Below, one piece after another: positions 44,049-51,936 of a DNA stretch of 64,000 bases. This stretch comes from Clostridia bacterium (GTDB taxonomy: Bacteria > Bacillota > Clostridia > Oscillospirales > Acutalibacteraceae), in assembly GCA_017465825.1 (NCBI GenBank), contig JAFTVI010000017.1, forward strand, positions 100,913-164,912, written 5' to 3'. Numbering within the stretch: the first letter of the stretch is position 1; each line of letters starts with the position of its first letter. The translations under genes and the position numbers were made by a program. The notes below the pieces were generated by a model. The model made no database searches and was not told the DNA's origin. It was given only the letters and a program-made list of their open reading frames with translations.

Positions 44049-46427
44049 ATGGACAAATATGCAAGATTCAGATTCCAGCCCTGTATTCCTCTGGGTGAGG
44101 ACGGCAGATGTGTTACAGCATCAAAAAAACATACTCAGCTTTCGAGAGAAGCCGCAACTGAGGGTATGGTTCTGCTTAAAAATGAAAATAGTGCTTTGCC
44201 TTTGAAAAATGGAGAAAAGGTGGCTCTGTTCGGTAAGGCAACTATTGAATACATAAAGGGCGGCGGCGGTAGCGGTGATGTCAACGTCCCCTATATCCGC
44301 AACATTTTTGACGGATTTGAAATGAAAGAAAAAGAGGGCAAAGCTTCTGTTTATATGCCCCTTGTCGACTTTTATAAGGATTATGTTGAGAAAGAAAGTG
44401 TACATATTCCCACACAGGCGCAAATTGATGCAACCTGGGACATTGTTAACGCTATGGAATTCTGCACCAAGCGCGACGATATGACATACGATACATTCGC
44501 AAGTATGCACGTTAAAGAGCCTGCTGTTCCGGATGAGCTTATTAAAAGTGCATCGGAATATGCTGATACTGCAATTATCACTATAAGCCGTTTTTCTGCT
44601 GAAGGTGTTGACCGCAGACCTATCCCCGGTGATTACTATCTTTTTGACATAGAGAAAGAGCTTATTGATAAAGCTTGCGAGCTTTTCAGCAAGGTTGTTA
44701 TTGTTATCAATTCAGGGGCAACTATCGACTGCGAATATTTTGCCGAAAATGATAAGGTTTCCGCTGTGCTTATGAGCTGGCAGGGCGGTATTGAAGGCGG
44801 CGCAGCTATTGCTGACATTCTTTGCGGTGATGTTAACCCGTCAGGCAAAATGACCGATACAATCACAAAATCCTATGACTGTTATCCCTGCAAGGATGAA
44901 TTCTGGGAAAGCTTTGAGCATATTGACTACTCCGATGATATTTATGTCGGCTACAGATATTTTGAAACAATCCCCGGAGCAAAGGATTATGTTCGCTATC
45001 CCTTCGGATTCGGTCTTTCATACACAACCTTTGAATTAAGCGGAAAAGTATGCTGTGAAAGTGAAGGCAATATTGTTGCAGTTGTAAATGTTAAAAATAC
45101 AGGCACTCTCAGCGGCAAAGAGGTCGTTCAGCTTTATTATTCTGCACCGCAGGGCAAGCTCGGAAAGCCCTCAAGAGAGCTTTGTGCATTCAAAAAGACA
45201 AAACTCCTTGCTCCCGGTGAATCCGAAACAGTTGTAATGAGCTGTAAAGTCAACGATATGGTAAGCTTTGATGACCTTGGAAAGATTCAGAAATCAGCTT
45301 ATGTTCTTGAAAAAGGCGAATACAAATTCTATCTCGGCACTTGCGTAAGATGCGCTCAGGAGCTTGAATATAAATACATTGTGGATGAAGATACCGTTAT
45401 TGAACAGCTTTCTGATTGGTGTAAACCTTTCAAGCTTGAAAAACGTATGCTTGCTGACGGTAGCTTTGAGGCGCTTCCCACAGGCGAAGAAATGTATCTT
45501 TGCGGTATAAACGAGCCGACAGGAGCAAAAGCACCCGAAAATCTTGTTATGTTTGATAATGTCGCTACAGATATAACCTTGGATGAATTCATAGCACAAT
45601 TCACTGTTGATGAATTGGTGGATTTCGTAGGCGGTCAGCCTAAAACGGGTGTTGCAAATACAGGTTGCTTCGGAGGACTCCCCCGTCTTGGCATTCCTGC
45701 AATCCCCACAGCAGACGGCCCTGCAGGACTGAGACTTGATGTTGAAACAGGTATTCCCACCACGGCCTGGCCCTGTGCTACTTTACTCGCCTGCTCCTGG
45801 AATCCTGAACTGATTTATTCTGTCGGTGCGGCAGGCGGCGCAGAAATAAGAGAAAATAACATCGGCATCTGGCTCGCTCCAGCCCTTAATATCCACAGAG
45901 ACCCTCTTTGCGGAAGAAACTTTGAATATTATTCTGAAGATCCCTTTGTTGCAGGTAAATCCGCTGCGGCACTTTCAAGAGGTGTTCAGTCACAGAAGGT
46001 TGCTGTATCAATCAAGCATTTTGCTTGTAATAACAAAGAAGCAAACAGATATGATATTGATGCAAGAATCTCCGAAAGGGCGTTGCGTGAAATTTACCTC
46101 AAAGGCTTTGAAATCACCATAAAAGAGGCTGATCCCTGGACCGTTATGTCATCCTACAACAGAATCAACGGACAGCATACATCTGAAAGTTATGAACTTC
46201 TTACAGGTATTCTACGTGATGAATGGGGCTTCAAGGGTATGGTTGAAACTGATTGGGGCGTAAAAAACAATCCTGTTATTGAAGTAAAAGCAGGTAACGA
46301 TATGAAGATGCCCGTCGGTTATCCAGAGGAACTTAAAGCTGCCTATGAAAAGGGAGAGCTTACAAGAGCAGATCTTGAGCTTTGTGTAAAGAGAATTCTT
46401 GAAATGACAATGAAACTCGCGCAGTAA
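44049..46427 (+). CDS. GH3 beta-glucosidase with reversed domain order
   Basis: A 792-residue family 3 glycoside hydrolase. The N-terminal part is the alpha/beta sandwich domain (EAATEGMVLLKNENSALPL, then VVVINSGATIDCEYF-like strands), followed by a fibronectin-III-like domain (VVNVKNTGTLSGKEVVQLY, about 350-420). The TIM barrel comes last: GLPRLGIPAIPTADGPAGLR, SIKHFACNNKE and the nucleophile Asp near 734 in VETDWGVKNN. In most GH3 enzymes the barrel is first. Reversed GH3 enzymes are known from Ruminococcus albus and Butyrivibrio. No signal peptide. Own promoter and terminator. Confidence 0.94.
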   Translation: MDKYARFRFQPCIPLGEDGRCVTASKKHTQLSREAATEGMVLLKNENSALPLKNGEKVALFGKATIEYIKGGGGSGDVNVPYIRNIFDGFEMKEKEGKASVYMPLVDFYKDYVEKESVHIPTQAQIDATWDIVNAMEFCTKRDDMTYDTFASMHVKEPAVPDELIKSASEYADTAIITISRFSAEGVDRRPIPGDYYLFDIEKELIDKACELFSKVVIVINSGATIDCEYFAENDKVSAVLMSWQGGIEGGAAIADILCGDVNPSGKMTDTITKSYDCYPCKDEFWESFEHIDYSDDIYVGYRYFETIPGAKDYVRYPFGFGLSYTTFELSGKVCCESEGNIVAVVNVKNTGTLSGKEVVQLYYSAPQGKLGKPSRELCAFKKTKLLAPGESETVVMSCKVNDMVSFDDLGKIQKSAYVLEKGEYKFYLGTCVRCAQELEYKYIVDEDTVIEQLSDWCKPFKLEKRMLADGSFEALPTGEEMYLCGINEPTGAKAPENLVMFDNVATDITLDEFIAQFTVDELVDFVGGQPKTGVANTGCFGGLPRLGIPAIPTADGPAGLRLDVETGIPTTAWPCATLLACSWNPELIYSVGAAGGAEIRENNIGIWLAPALNIHRDPLCGRNFEYYSEDPFVAGKSAAALSRGVQSQKVAVSIKHFACNNKEANRYDIDARISERALREIYLKGFEITIKEADPWTVMSSYNRINGQHTSESYELLTGILRDEWGFKGMVETDWGVKNNPVIEVKAGNDMKMPVGYPEELKAAYEKGELTRADLELCVKRILEMTMKLAQ

Positions 46428-46434
46428 TATAAAC

Positions 46435-46482
46435 ATCCCGTTCCCTCTGTAATTCTTGCTGGGAGCGGGATTAATTGTTTTG
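46435..46482 (+). terminator. intrinsic terminator
   Basis: ATCCCGTTCCC (46435-46445) pairs with GGGAGCGGGAT (46461-46471) with one G-U, followed by TAATTGTTTTG. Confidence 0.75.
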
Positions 46483-46517
46483 ATAAAAATATAATGCAAA
46501 AAATTCAATAAAAGGTA

Positions 46518-46545
46518 TTGACAATTGAACTTTTTATGATATAAT
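46518..46545 (+). promoter_or_regulatory. tRNA promoter
   Basis: Perfect TTGACA (46518-46523), 16-bp spacer, perfect TATAAT (46540-46545), 19 bases before the first tRNA. Confidence 0.85.
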
Positions 46546-46563
46546 AATCAAGCAATCCGAAAT

Positions 46564-46640
46564 GGACCATTAGCTCAGTTGGTTAGAGCAACCGGCTCAT
46601 AACCGGTCGGTCCGGGGTTCGAGTCCCTGATGGTCCACCA
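46564..46640 (+). tRNA. tRNA with CAT anticodon, probably tRNA-Ile2 (lysidine-modified)
   Basis: A 77-nt cloverleaf with encoded CCA. Acceptor GGACCAT pairs with ATGGTCC; anticodon CAT is at 46598-46600 in the loop CTCATAA. That loop and the GGACC acceptor match Firmicute tRNA-Ile2, where C34 becomes lysidine to read AUA; elongator tRNA-Met usually has TTCATAC. Automatic tools often label it Met, so the identity is likely but not certain. Confidence 0.9.
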
Positions 46641-46649
46641 ATTTAATAT

Positions 46650-46725
46650 AGGGGTATAGCTCAGTTGGTAGAGCAGCGGTCTCCAAAACCGCGTGCCGAG
46701 GGTTCAAGTCCTTCTGCCCCTGCCA
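46650..46725 (+). tRNA. tRNA-Trp (CCA anticodon)
   Basis: A 76-nt cloverleaf with encoded CCA. Anticodon CCA is at 46683-46685 in loop CTCCAAA, D-loop AGCTCAGTTGGTAGAGC and T-arm GGTTCAAGTCC are regular. It is 9 bp after the first tRNA and shares its promoter and terminator. Confidence 0.95.
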
Positions 46726-46732
46726 TCTAAAG

Positions 46733-46780
46733 ACACCATTGAAATCTGAACCCCCAAGTTCAGACTCAATGGTGTTTTTA
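46733..46780 (+). terminator. terminator of the tRNA pair
   Basis: Outer arms ACACCATTGA (46733-46742) and TCAATGGTGT (46766-46775) with an inner TCTGAAC/GTTCAGA pair, then TTTTTATT. Confidence 0.9.
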
Positions 46781-46907
46781 TTATAAAACCCAGTATTTAT
46801 GCGGCTTTTCGAGGTCGCATTTTCTTTTTATCAGCTGGACTAAAAACAGAAAAACTCGAATTTTATAATCCGAAGATTTAAAAACAAACCTTTTCGAACC
46901 CTTTAGT

Positions 46908-47753
46908 CTATCTGCACGCGCCATATAAATCTGCATCCTTCAAGGCATATTCTTCTTCCTTCTGTTCAGGAGTCTTGTATTGCAGCTTCTTGTGTGGACG
47001 CTTCGTGTTGTAGAAAATTATGTACTTGTCCACAGCACTTCGAAAGTCCGATTCCGAGCGATACTTTGTGCGATACAATTCCTCACGCTTCATTGAAGAA
47101 AAGAATGACTCCATCACAGAATTGTCATACGGCACGTGCGCTCTCGAAAAGGAGTGCGTGATGTGTAGTGACCGCATATAGTCGTTCATCGTTTTGGATC
47201 GATAGTTGCCACCGCGGTCAGTGTGGAATATCAAACTCGAATCCGGTTGACGTGCTTTATATGCGATCTGAAAGGTGGACTTTACAAGTTGCGTGCTGTT
47301 TGTTTTTCCAATTTTGTACCCCACAACCATACGGGAAAACAGGTCGATAATCACGCAAATATAATAAGCGTTTTCACCGTACTTGAAATATGTAACATCA
47401 CTAACCCACACTTCGTTGGGCTTGTTCACGTCAAACTCTTGGTTAAGGTGGTTTTTGTATTTTCGGCCTTCGTCTTCGTATAGTTTCTTTGCCGATTGAC
47501 GAATGCTGACCAATCCCATATCACGCATGAGTGTGCGCACCATTTCATTGCTTACCTTGAATCCTTCGCTTTTCATTACAGCCGCAATTTTAGCAGCACC
47601 GAAGATCTGATTGCTTTCGTCGTAGATCTCCTGTATGCGAAGCCGCAATTCTTCCCGACGTTTTGCATACCACGTGTTGTCTTTCTTATTGCGGAGAACG
47701 TGGTTGTAAAATGTTCCTCGCGGAATGTCAAAGGCATCGCAGATGACATGCAC
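46908..47753 (-). CDS. IS3-family transposase OrfB (DDE integrase core)
   Basis: A 281-residue product of the IS3 orfB. An HTH_21-like segment is followed by the rve integrase core with DDE residues in WVSDVTYF (first D), FHTDRGGNY (second D) and SVMESFFSSMKRE (E), ending NTKRPHKKLQYKTPEQ. The frame begins with GTG at 47753, but as in other IS3 elements it is probably made mainly as an OrfAB fusion by -1 frameshifting on the AAAA just before the orfA stop. All catalytic residues are present, so it may be active. Confidence 0.93.
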   Translation of the reverse strand: MHVICDAFDIPRGTFYNHVLRNKKDNTWYAKRREELRLRIQEIYDESNQIFGAAKIAAVMKSEGFKVSNEMVRTLMRDMGLVSIRQSAKKLYEDEGRKYKNHLNQEFDVNKPNEVWVSDVTYFKYGENAYYICVIIDLFSRMVVGYKIGKTNSTQLVKSTFQIAYKARQPDSSLIFHTDRGGNYRSKTMNDYMRSLHITHSFSRAHVPYDNSVMESFFSSMKREELYRTKYRSESDFRSAVDKYIIFYNTKRPHKKLQYKTPEQKEEEYALKDADLYGACR

Positions 47754-47755
47754 GT

Positions 47756-48061
47756 TTATTTTCCGTAAAGCTGTTCGGCGGCATACAATCGCTGTTTTAA
47801 TGGTGACTTCGGCGTGCAGGTTGCGGATTTCAGAATTTCAACGATATCTTCCAGACGTGCGACCTTATTTTCGAGCAAATGGAAATTGCGGATGTCCACT
47901 GTTCTCCTATTGGCAGCGTTTTGCTCCTCTCTATAAATTCGTAACCAACTGTAAAAGGTGCTCTTGGGTATGCCGGTGTCAGCGAGGATACGCGCAGACG
48001 CCTCACCGGATATGACACGGTCAATGACCGCTTGTTTTTCTTCTTGCGTGTAAGTTCTCAT
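47756..48061 (-). CDS. IS3-family OrfA (helix-turn-helix protein)
   Basis: A 101-residue protein with the IS3 OrfA helix-turn-helix (RVISGEASARILADTGIPKSTFYSWLRIYRE) and a leucine-zipper-like helix (LLENKVARLEDIVEIL) for multimerisation. It ends GGA AAA TAA; a -1 slip on the Lys codon continues into orfB. It binds the element's ends. Confidence 0.9.
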   Translation of the reverse strand: MRTYTQEEKQAVIDRVISGEASARILADTGIPKSTFYSWLRIYREEQNAANRRTVDIRNFHLLENKVARLEDIVEILKSATCTPKSPLKQRLYAAEQLYGK

Positions 48062-48118
48062 ATTTTCAACTCCTATATTGAATGCGTTGAAATAATTTTA
48101 CGACATTTTCTATAAGAA

Positions 48119-48147
48119 TTGAAAGAAATGTAGAAATATGATATAAT
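48119..48147 (+). promoter_or_regulatory. promoter of the zinc-finger nuclease candidate
   Basis: TTGAAA (48119-48124), 17-bp spacer, perfect TATAAT (48142-48147), only about 14 bp outside the estimated right end of the IS element. Confidence 0.75.
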
Positions 48148-48164
48148 TAATTGAGGTGTTTGAA

Positions 48165-49415
48165 ATGGCAAGAAGTCACGATGATTTCGTTGATATAGTA
48201 AAGGTCAAAAATCCGAGCGTAGAAATTGTTGGCATATATACAAAAGCTCAAGATCGGATAGCGGTCAAATGTAAAGAATGTGGATATGAGTGGAGTCCAA
48301 AAGCATATTATTTGACGCAAGGAATTTCCTGTCGATATTGTAGTAAAAAAAGAGGCATAAAGAACAACAAAGGCAAGACGGGATTAAAAACGCAGCAACA
48401 ATTTCTTTCTGAAATGTCTGAAGTGCACCCAACTATAAAAGTTGTTGGAGAATATTTAAACGGGCATACCAATATACAATGCGCTTGCACAGTTTGTGGC
48501 CATAGCTGGAAAGCAAAACCATATTCACTATTGCAAGGTCATGGATGCCCTCGATGTGCCAAATCCGGCACGAGCTTTATGGAGCAATTTATAAAAAGTA
48601 GTTTTGAAGTGGCACTCGGAGAAGATAGTGTGCTATCCAGAGATAAAACTGCAATTGGAATGGAACTGGATATTTATATTCCGAGTTTAAAAATTGCGAT
48701 TGAACCAGGAAACTGGTTTTTACACAAAAAGTCATTAAACAGAGATAAAACCAAAAGAGAAAGGTGTAAGGAGAAAGGCATACGGTTAATAACGATATAC
48801 GATAAGTTTCCGTTAACTGAACAGATTCCTTTCGAAAATGACTGTTTTGTTTTCAATGATGATTTGAATAAAGCGGATCATAGTGTTATTAGAGATTTAG
48901 TAAAGAGGCTTTTCGAGATTGCTAATATACAGTATAGATTAAGCGATTCACAATGCTCTACCATTGAGAGACAGTCATATGATAATGCAAAAGCAAAGAC
49001 TCATGAGGATTTTGTTGAATCTATGAGTGCATTGCATCCCACGATTGAAGTGTTGGGAAAGTATGTAAATGCAAATAAAAGGCTACTTGTTAAATGTACT
49101 GTCTGCGGATTCGAATGGGATGGTGTTCCTGCAAGTATGCTTGCAGGAGATGGATGCAGAAAGTGCGGGACAAAATTAGCGCACAAAAAATTTGTAAAAG
49201 AACAAGATGAATTTGAAGAACAAGTGCGGAAAGCAAATCCGGATATAGAGGTTATTGGAACATATACCGGAAGGCACAATCCTATCCAAGCGAAATGCCG
49301 GATATGTGGACATATATGGAATCCCAGGGCATCCAGTCTTTTAAGAGGCTCAAATCATAAGGGGTGGAAGACAATTCATATGAATTGCCATGATAAAGAA
49401 AGCGAAAATATTTGA
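48165..49415 (+). CDS. zinc-finger-repeat protein with a Vsr/PD-(D/E)xK-like nuclease domain
   Basis: A 416-residue protein. Four repeats of about 55 residues (near 4-57, 75-133, 280-337, 345-405) share HPTIEVLGKY then CxxCGxxW and a second CxxC; the fourth has lost its second pair. Between repeats two and three (about 137-250) is a nuclease-like block with GMELDIYIP, AIEPGNW, KKSLNRDKTKRERC and GIRLITIYDKF, resembling Vsr/EDxHD or PD-(D/E)xK folds. The repeats look like the zinc-ribbon modules attached to some homing endonucleases. ATG 48165 has GAGGTG upstream. A free-standing homing or defence nuclease is inferred, not shown. Confidence 0.7.
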   Translation: MARSHDDFVDIVKVKNPSVEIVGIYTKAQDRIAVKCKECGYEWSPKAYYLTQGISCRYCSKKRGIKNNKGKTGLKTQQQFLSEMSEVHPTIKVVGEYLNGHTNIQCACTVCGHSWKAKPYSLLQGHGCPRCAKSGTSFMEQFIKSSFEVALGEDSVLSRDKTAIGMELDIYIPSLKIAIEPGNWFLHKKSLNRDKTKRERCKEKGIRLITIYDKFPLTEQIPFENDCFVFNDDLNKADHSVIRDLVKRLFEIANIQYRLSDSQCSTIERQSYDNAKAKTHEDFVESMSALHPTIEVLGKYVNANKRLLVKCTVCGFEWDGVPASMLAGDGCRKCGTKLAHKKFVKEQDEFEEQVRKANPDIEVIGTYTGRHNPIQAKCRICGHIWNPRASSLLRGSNHKGWKTIHMNCHDKESENI

Positions 49416-49485
49416 AAAAGTAAAATGAAGTGTTAGTTTTAAAGCAATAAAAACGTTTGCATCAAAGAAAAATCAGAGGTGAAAA

Positions 49486-50645
49486 ATGGATACCTTTGCA
49501 AAACATATAAATCGAAGGCACATATTTAAAGATTTGCCAAACCAAATGCTTGTCCCTAAATCAGACTGGGATAATTACTACAACCACTATACTATCAAAG
49601 TTTCTTCGTTGTCTGAATTTATTGAAGTTATAAGTAAATTAACACAAAAAAGCAAAGATACAGAGTACAACCGCCTTGTGTATAGGGGCATTCGGATTCA
49701 TCTTCCAATTATAGACTTATTCCATCTCTTGCACGGTATGATGGTGCATTAGAAAGAAGCGAAAATATTATTGTAGATGAATTGATAACTCTGCGCCCTG
49801 AAGAATTTCAAAATATTTCTTCTAACTTTGATTTGATAGCAAAAATGCAGCACTATGAGCTTCCTACAAGACTTTTGGATTTCTCATACAATCCATTGAT
49901 AGCGTTATATTTTGCTTGCTGCGATGGCAAATCTTCGGGACGTGTTCTATGCACATATGACACAAGTTCTCTTCATTCAAGTCAAATTGTAGAAAAGCTT
50001 TGTGGAATGTATCATTATGACGATTACTCAGCGTTGTCGCTTGATAGTTTACTGGGTGATGTTTCTTTGCTTCGTAAATATGCTCTTTGCACGAGAACGC
50101 CATTAATGATGAAGCCAAAATATTCTAACGATCGCATCAAACATCAATCTGCGGTTTTTATGGTTTTTCCGAATATGGTGTATGATTGTAGAAGTCGGAT
50201 GGTGGTGCTGAGTAGAGAGAATAGAACTGAGGAAGAGGAATATAGAATCGGTTTTGTAATGAGTGATTTGGAGACGCAAAGATTACCATATATTCGCGAA
50301 GAATATGAAATATATACTGATGATTTTGAGGTAACGTCCAACACTTTAAGTAAACTATTTAAACACTATCACACGAAATTTGATGATTTTGAATTGATTG
50401 GAGATTTTGGTATAAATCCAAAATATCATTTTCTGTTTAAAAATAGATTTTCCCTAACAAATGATATACAAGAATTAAGTTCTGAGACTATCTCCAGTTC
50501 GTTTGTTAGTATACTGATTGACGCAAAACAAAAGAAAACGATTATGCAAGAATTAGAGTGTGTTGGAATTGATAAATCATTTGTTTTTCCGGAATTGACA
50601 TATACTACGGAAAAAATCAAGAACAAATATATTTTAGAAAAATAG
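49486..50645 (+). pseudogene. FRG-domain protein gene, broken by a single-base frameshift
   Basis: The N-terminal frame (from ATG 49486, GAGGTG upstream) reads to VYRG and then runs out at 49752. In the next frame, from 49689, HSDSSSNYRLIPSLARYDGA continues without a stop into IAKMQHYELPTRLLDFSYNPLIALYFAC, the typical FRG-domain sequence, to 50645. The break falls in GGGG at 49685-49688, so loss of one G is the simplest explanation; a sequencing error in the homopolymer is possible. FRG proteins are of unknown biochemical function and often lie in mobile regions. Intact length would be about 387 residues. Confidence 0.82.
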
Positions 50646-50756
50646 CATATTATCACAACTTGTTACCAAACGGATATTTTATGCAAGAATTGTAAGGGTT
50701 CGAATTCATACGCAAAACTGCCGAAAATATCTTTTTTATAGTCCTTACACAGAAAA

Positions 50757-50786
50757 ACCGACTTGTTTCGACAAGTCGGTTTTTTA
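50757..50786. terminator. intrinsic terminator (symmetric)
   Basis: Perfect 10-bp arms ACCGACTTGT (50757-50766) and ACAAGTCGGT (50771-50780) with a TTCG loop, A-run left and T-run right. It ends the FRG gene. Confidence 0.9.
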
Positions 50787-50790
50787 ACTA

Positions 50791-50955
50791 AACCCGTCCT
50801 GTCGGACGAGTGAAATCCATCTTCGATGAGTGAAATCACTTCGTGATGAAATCCGACTTCATCGGGTGAAAAGGACGGATTAAATTTCATCTGAGGCAAA
50901 GCCGAAAAGATTTCATCAGCGGTGGCTGATTTCATCCTTGCGTCAGCAAGGATTT
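50791..50955. repeat. array of short hairpins separated by TGAAATC / GATTTCA units
   Basis: Three TGAAATC copies in the left half and three GATTTCAT copies in the right half alternate with small hairpins: CATC-TTC-GATG, CAC-TTC-GTG, CGA..TCG, GGC-AAA-GCC, AGC-GGTG-GCT, CTTGC-GTCA-GCAAG. CCGTCCT (50795-50801) also pairs with AGGACGG near 50871-50877, enclosing the first three. The open frame on the minus strand here is just a by-product of the repeats. Confidence 0.7.
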
Positions 50956-50990
50956 CATTACAAACAGATTTTAGCGGATTATATTAATTA

Positions 50991-51019
50991 TTGATTTTTT
51001 ATACCGACTGTGGTATACT
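50991..51019 (+). promoter_or_regulatory. promoter of candidate small RNA 1
   Basis: TTGATT (50991-50996), 17-bp spacer, TATACT (51014-51019). Confidence 0.6.
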
Positions 51020-51026
51020 GATTTCG

Positions 51027-51110
51027 GAGAATAAGGGAGTGTTACGCCACTGATTATCATTCTTTGAATTTTCAGCGACCTGCACCTTGATCTTATTCTC
51101 TATTTTTTAT
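51027..51110 (+). ncRNA. candidate small RNA 1
   Basis: Begins 8 bases after the -10. Closing stem GAGAATAAG (51027-51035) pairs perfectly with CTTATTCTC (51092-51100), an inner AGTG/CACT hairpin is present, and TATTTTTT follows. About 82 nt, no ribosome binding site or credible frame inside. First of four units with the same layout in 1 kb. Confidence 0.55.
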
Positions 51111-51142
51111 CATTGAAGTTTACCATATTCACAGGCTGATTG

Positions 51143-51171
51143 TTGACAGACTATAATTTTTATAGTATAGT
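51143..51171 (+). promoter_or_regulatory. promoter of candidate small RNA 2
   Basis: Perfect TTGACA (51143-51148), 17-bp spacer, TATAGT (51166-51171). Confidence 0.7.
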
Positions 51172-51177
51172 TTATAC

Positions 51178-51252
51178 AGGAGATGACGCTTTGCCGGAAG
51201 TGCCGTTGTTTACGGTTCCGGTCTTGAACATTGCGTTGTCTCCTTTTTCTTA
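51178..51252 (+). ncRNA. candidate small RNA 2
   Basis: Begins 7-8 bases after the -10. Closing stem GGAGATGACGC (51179-51189) pairs with GCGTTGTCTCC (51233-51243) over all 11 positions counting G-U; an inner CCGGAA/TTCCGG stem (51194-51199 with 51216-51221) is topped by CCG/CGG. TTTTTCT follows. About 74 nt. Confidence 0.6.
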
Positions 51253-51258
51253 ATATCG

Positions 51259-51537
51259 CTACTTGTTGTTTGACGCGATACTATCGCCCCTGCTGCGTTT
51301 TTGATTTCTCGAACTGTCATTTTGAAACAGCTCTTCTTGATAACTTATAATAGCTCTTTTTCCATTTGTGGAGTATCTATAAACTGCATCATCATCAGAG
51401 TTTCTTCTCGTTGCATTCCCATATGTTTTACTGTTTGAATCAGCTCTGCTCTCTGTTTTGTCATATTCTTCACAATCCTGCTCAGCTTCGCTTATTTTTC
51501 TTATTTTCATTATACTCTGAAAAATAGATGTTATCAA
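51259..51537 (-). CDS. doubtful 92-residue ORF
   Basis: A polar, Ser/Asp/Asn-rich frame with no recognisable domain. Its only support is a 4-bp overlap with the upstream membrane-protein frame at 51534-51537. No ribosome binding site stands out. It could be a decayed gene or not a gene. Confidence 0.2.
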   Translation of the reverse strand: MITSIFQSIMKIRKISEAEQDCEEYDKTESRADSNSKTYGNATRRNSDDDAVYRYSTNGKRAIISYQEELFQNDSSRNQKRSRGDSIASNNK

Positions 51538-51854
51538 GAGAATTTTATCACAAGTAAGACCGTAACGAATATCATCATTGTTAAAACGGAAAGTATCAAC
51601 GCCTGCAGAGGTATCAGCATTTGTGTTTTTCCTGCTCCTGTAGAAATATATACCTTTTTACCGTTTGTGAGTTCGGCAATAATACCGCTGTCTGTCTTTT
51701 CAACAATATTACTTATAGTTACTTGCTCACCTGTTTTTACAATTACAGCTGACTTCTTTGCCTTTTCTTCGGCGGACATTTGAACTGTGTGCTTGACTTT
51801 CACTGTCGACTGTGATATACTTTCATCAGAAGATGTTTCCTGTCTGGATGTCAC
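51534..51854 (-). CDS. possible small membrane protein of unknown function
   Basis: A 106-residue frame from a GTG at 51854. Residues 1-30 are polar, 31-72 look like a small beta domain (SAVIVKTGEQVTISNIVEK, GKKVYIST), and the C-terminus is one transmembrane helix (IPLQALILSVLTMMIFVTVLLVIKF). Composition is protein-like, but the start is weak and lies within candidate small RNA 3 on the other strand. An internal ATG (SAEEKAKK) would give about 81 residues. Confidence 0.4.
   Translation of the reverse strand: MTSRQETSSDESISQSTVKVKHTVQMSAEEKAKKSAVIVKTGEQVTISNIVEKTDSGIIAELTNGKKVYISTGAGKTQMLIPLQALILSVLTMMIFVTVLLVIKFS
51793..51821 (+). promoter_or_regulatory. promoter of candidate small RNA 3
   Basis: TTGACT (51793-51798), 17-bp spacer, TATACT (51816-51821). 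Confidence 0.6.
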
Positions 51855-51896
51855 AGTATCACTGTGTCTACCTCTTGAAGCATCTTCTACTTTTTC
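51828..51896 (+). ncRNA. candidate small RNA 3
   Basis: Begins 7 bases after the -10. Closing stem AGAAGATG (51828-51835) pairs perfectly with CATCTTCT (51881-51888); an inner ACAGT/ACTGT hairpin is present; ACTTTTTC follows. About 68 nt. Confidence 0.5.
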
Positions 51897-51900
51897 GAAA

Positions 51901-51929
51901 TTGACATCCGCATCATTTTATGATATACT
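51901..51929 (+). promoter_or_regulatory. promoter of candidate small RNA 4
   Basis: Perfect TTGACA (51901-51906), 17-bp spacer, TATACT (51924-51929), directly after the T-run of unit 3. Confidence 0.7.
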
Positions 51930-51936
51930 GTCTTTT

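Larger units (their letters stand above)
46813..48105 (-). mobile_element. IS3-family insertion sequence (ends approximate)
   Basis: Two overlapping-phase genes, orfA (48061-47756) and orfB (47753-46908), are the hallmark of IS3 elements. I place the ends by a weak candidate inverted pair, GGTCGCATTTTC at 46813 and the reverse of TTTTACGAC near 48105, which gives 1.29 kb, a normal size. Only about half the bases match, and no 3-4-bp target duplication is evident, so the boundaries are uncertain. It lies just downstream of the tRNA pair. Confidence 0.8.

Noticed and set aside
46564-46640. Elongator tRNA-Met
   Set aside because: The CAT anticodon alone would allow it, but the loop CTCATAA and GGACC acceptor fit tRNA-Ile2 better.
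50663-50935. 90-residue minus-strand ORF
   Set aside because: It reads through the terminator and the TGAAATC hairpin array; the protein is a translation of repeats.
50791-50955. CRISPR array
   Set aside because: The constant unit is only 7-8 bp and changes orientation, spacing is irregular, and there are no cas genes.
51322-51351. Fifth promoter of the small RNA cluster (TTGAAA-18-TATAAT)
   Set aside because: The elements are good, but no closing stem begins after the -10 and no T-run follows, so it lacks the layout of the other four.
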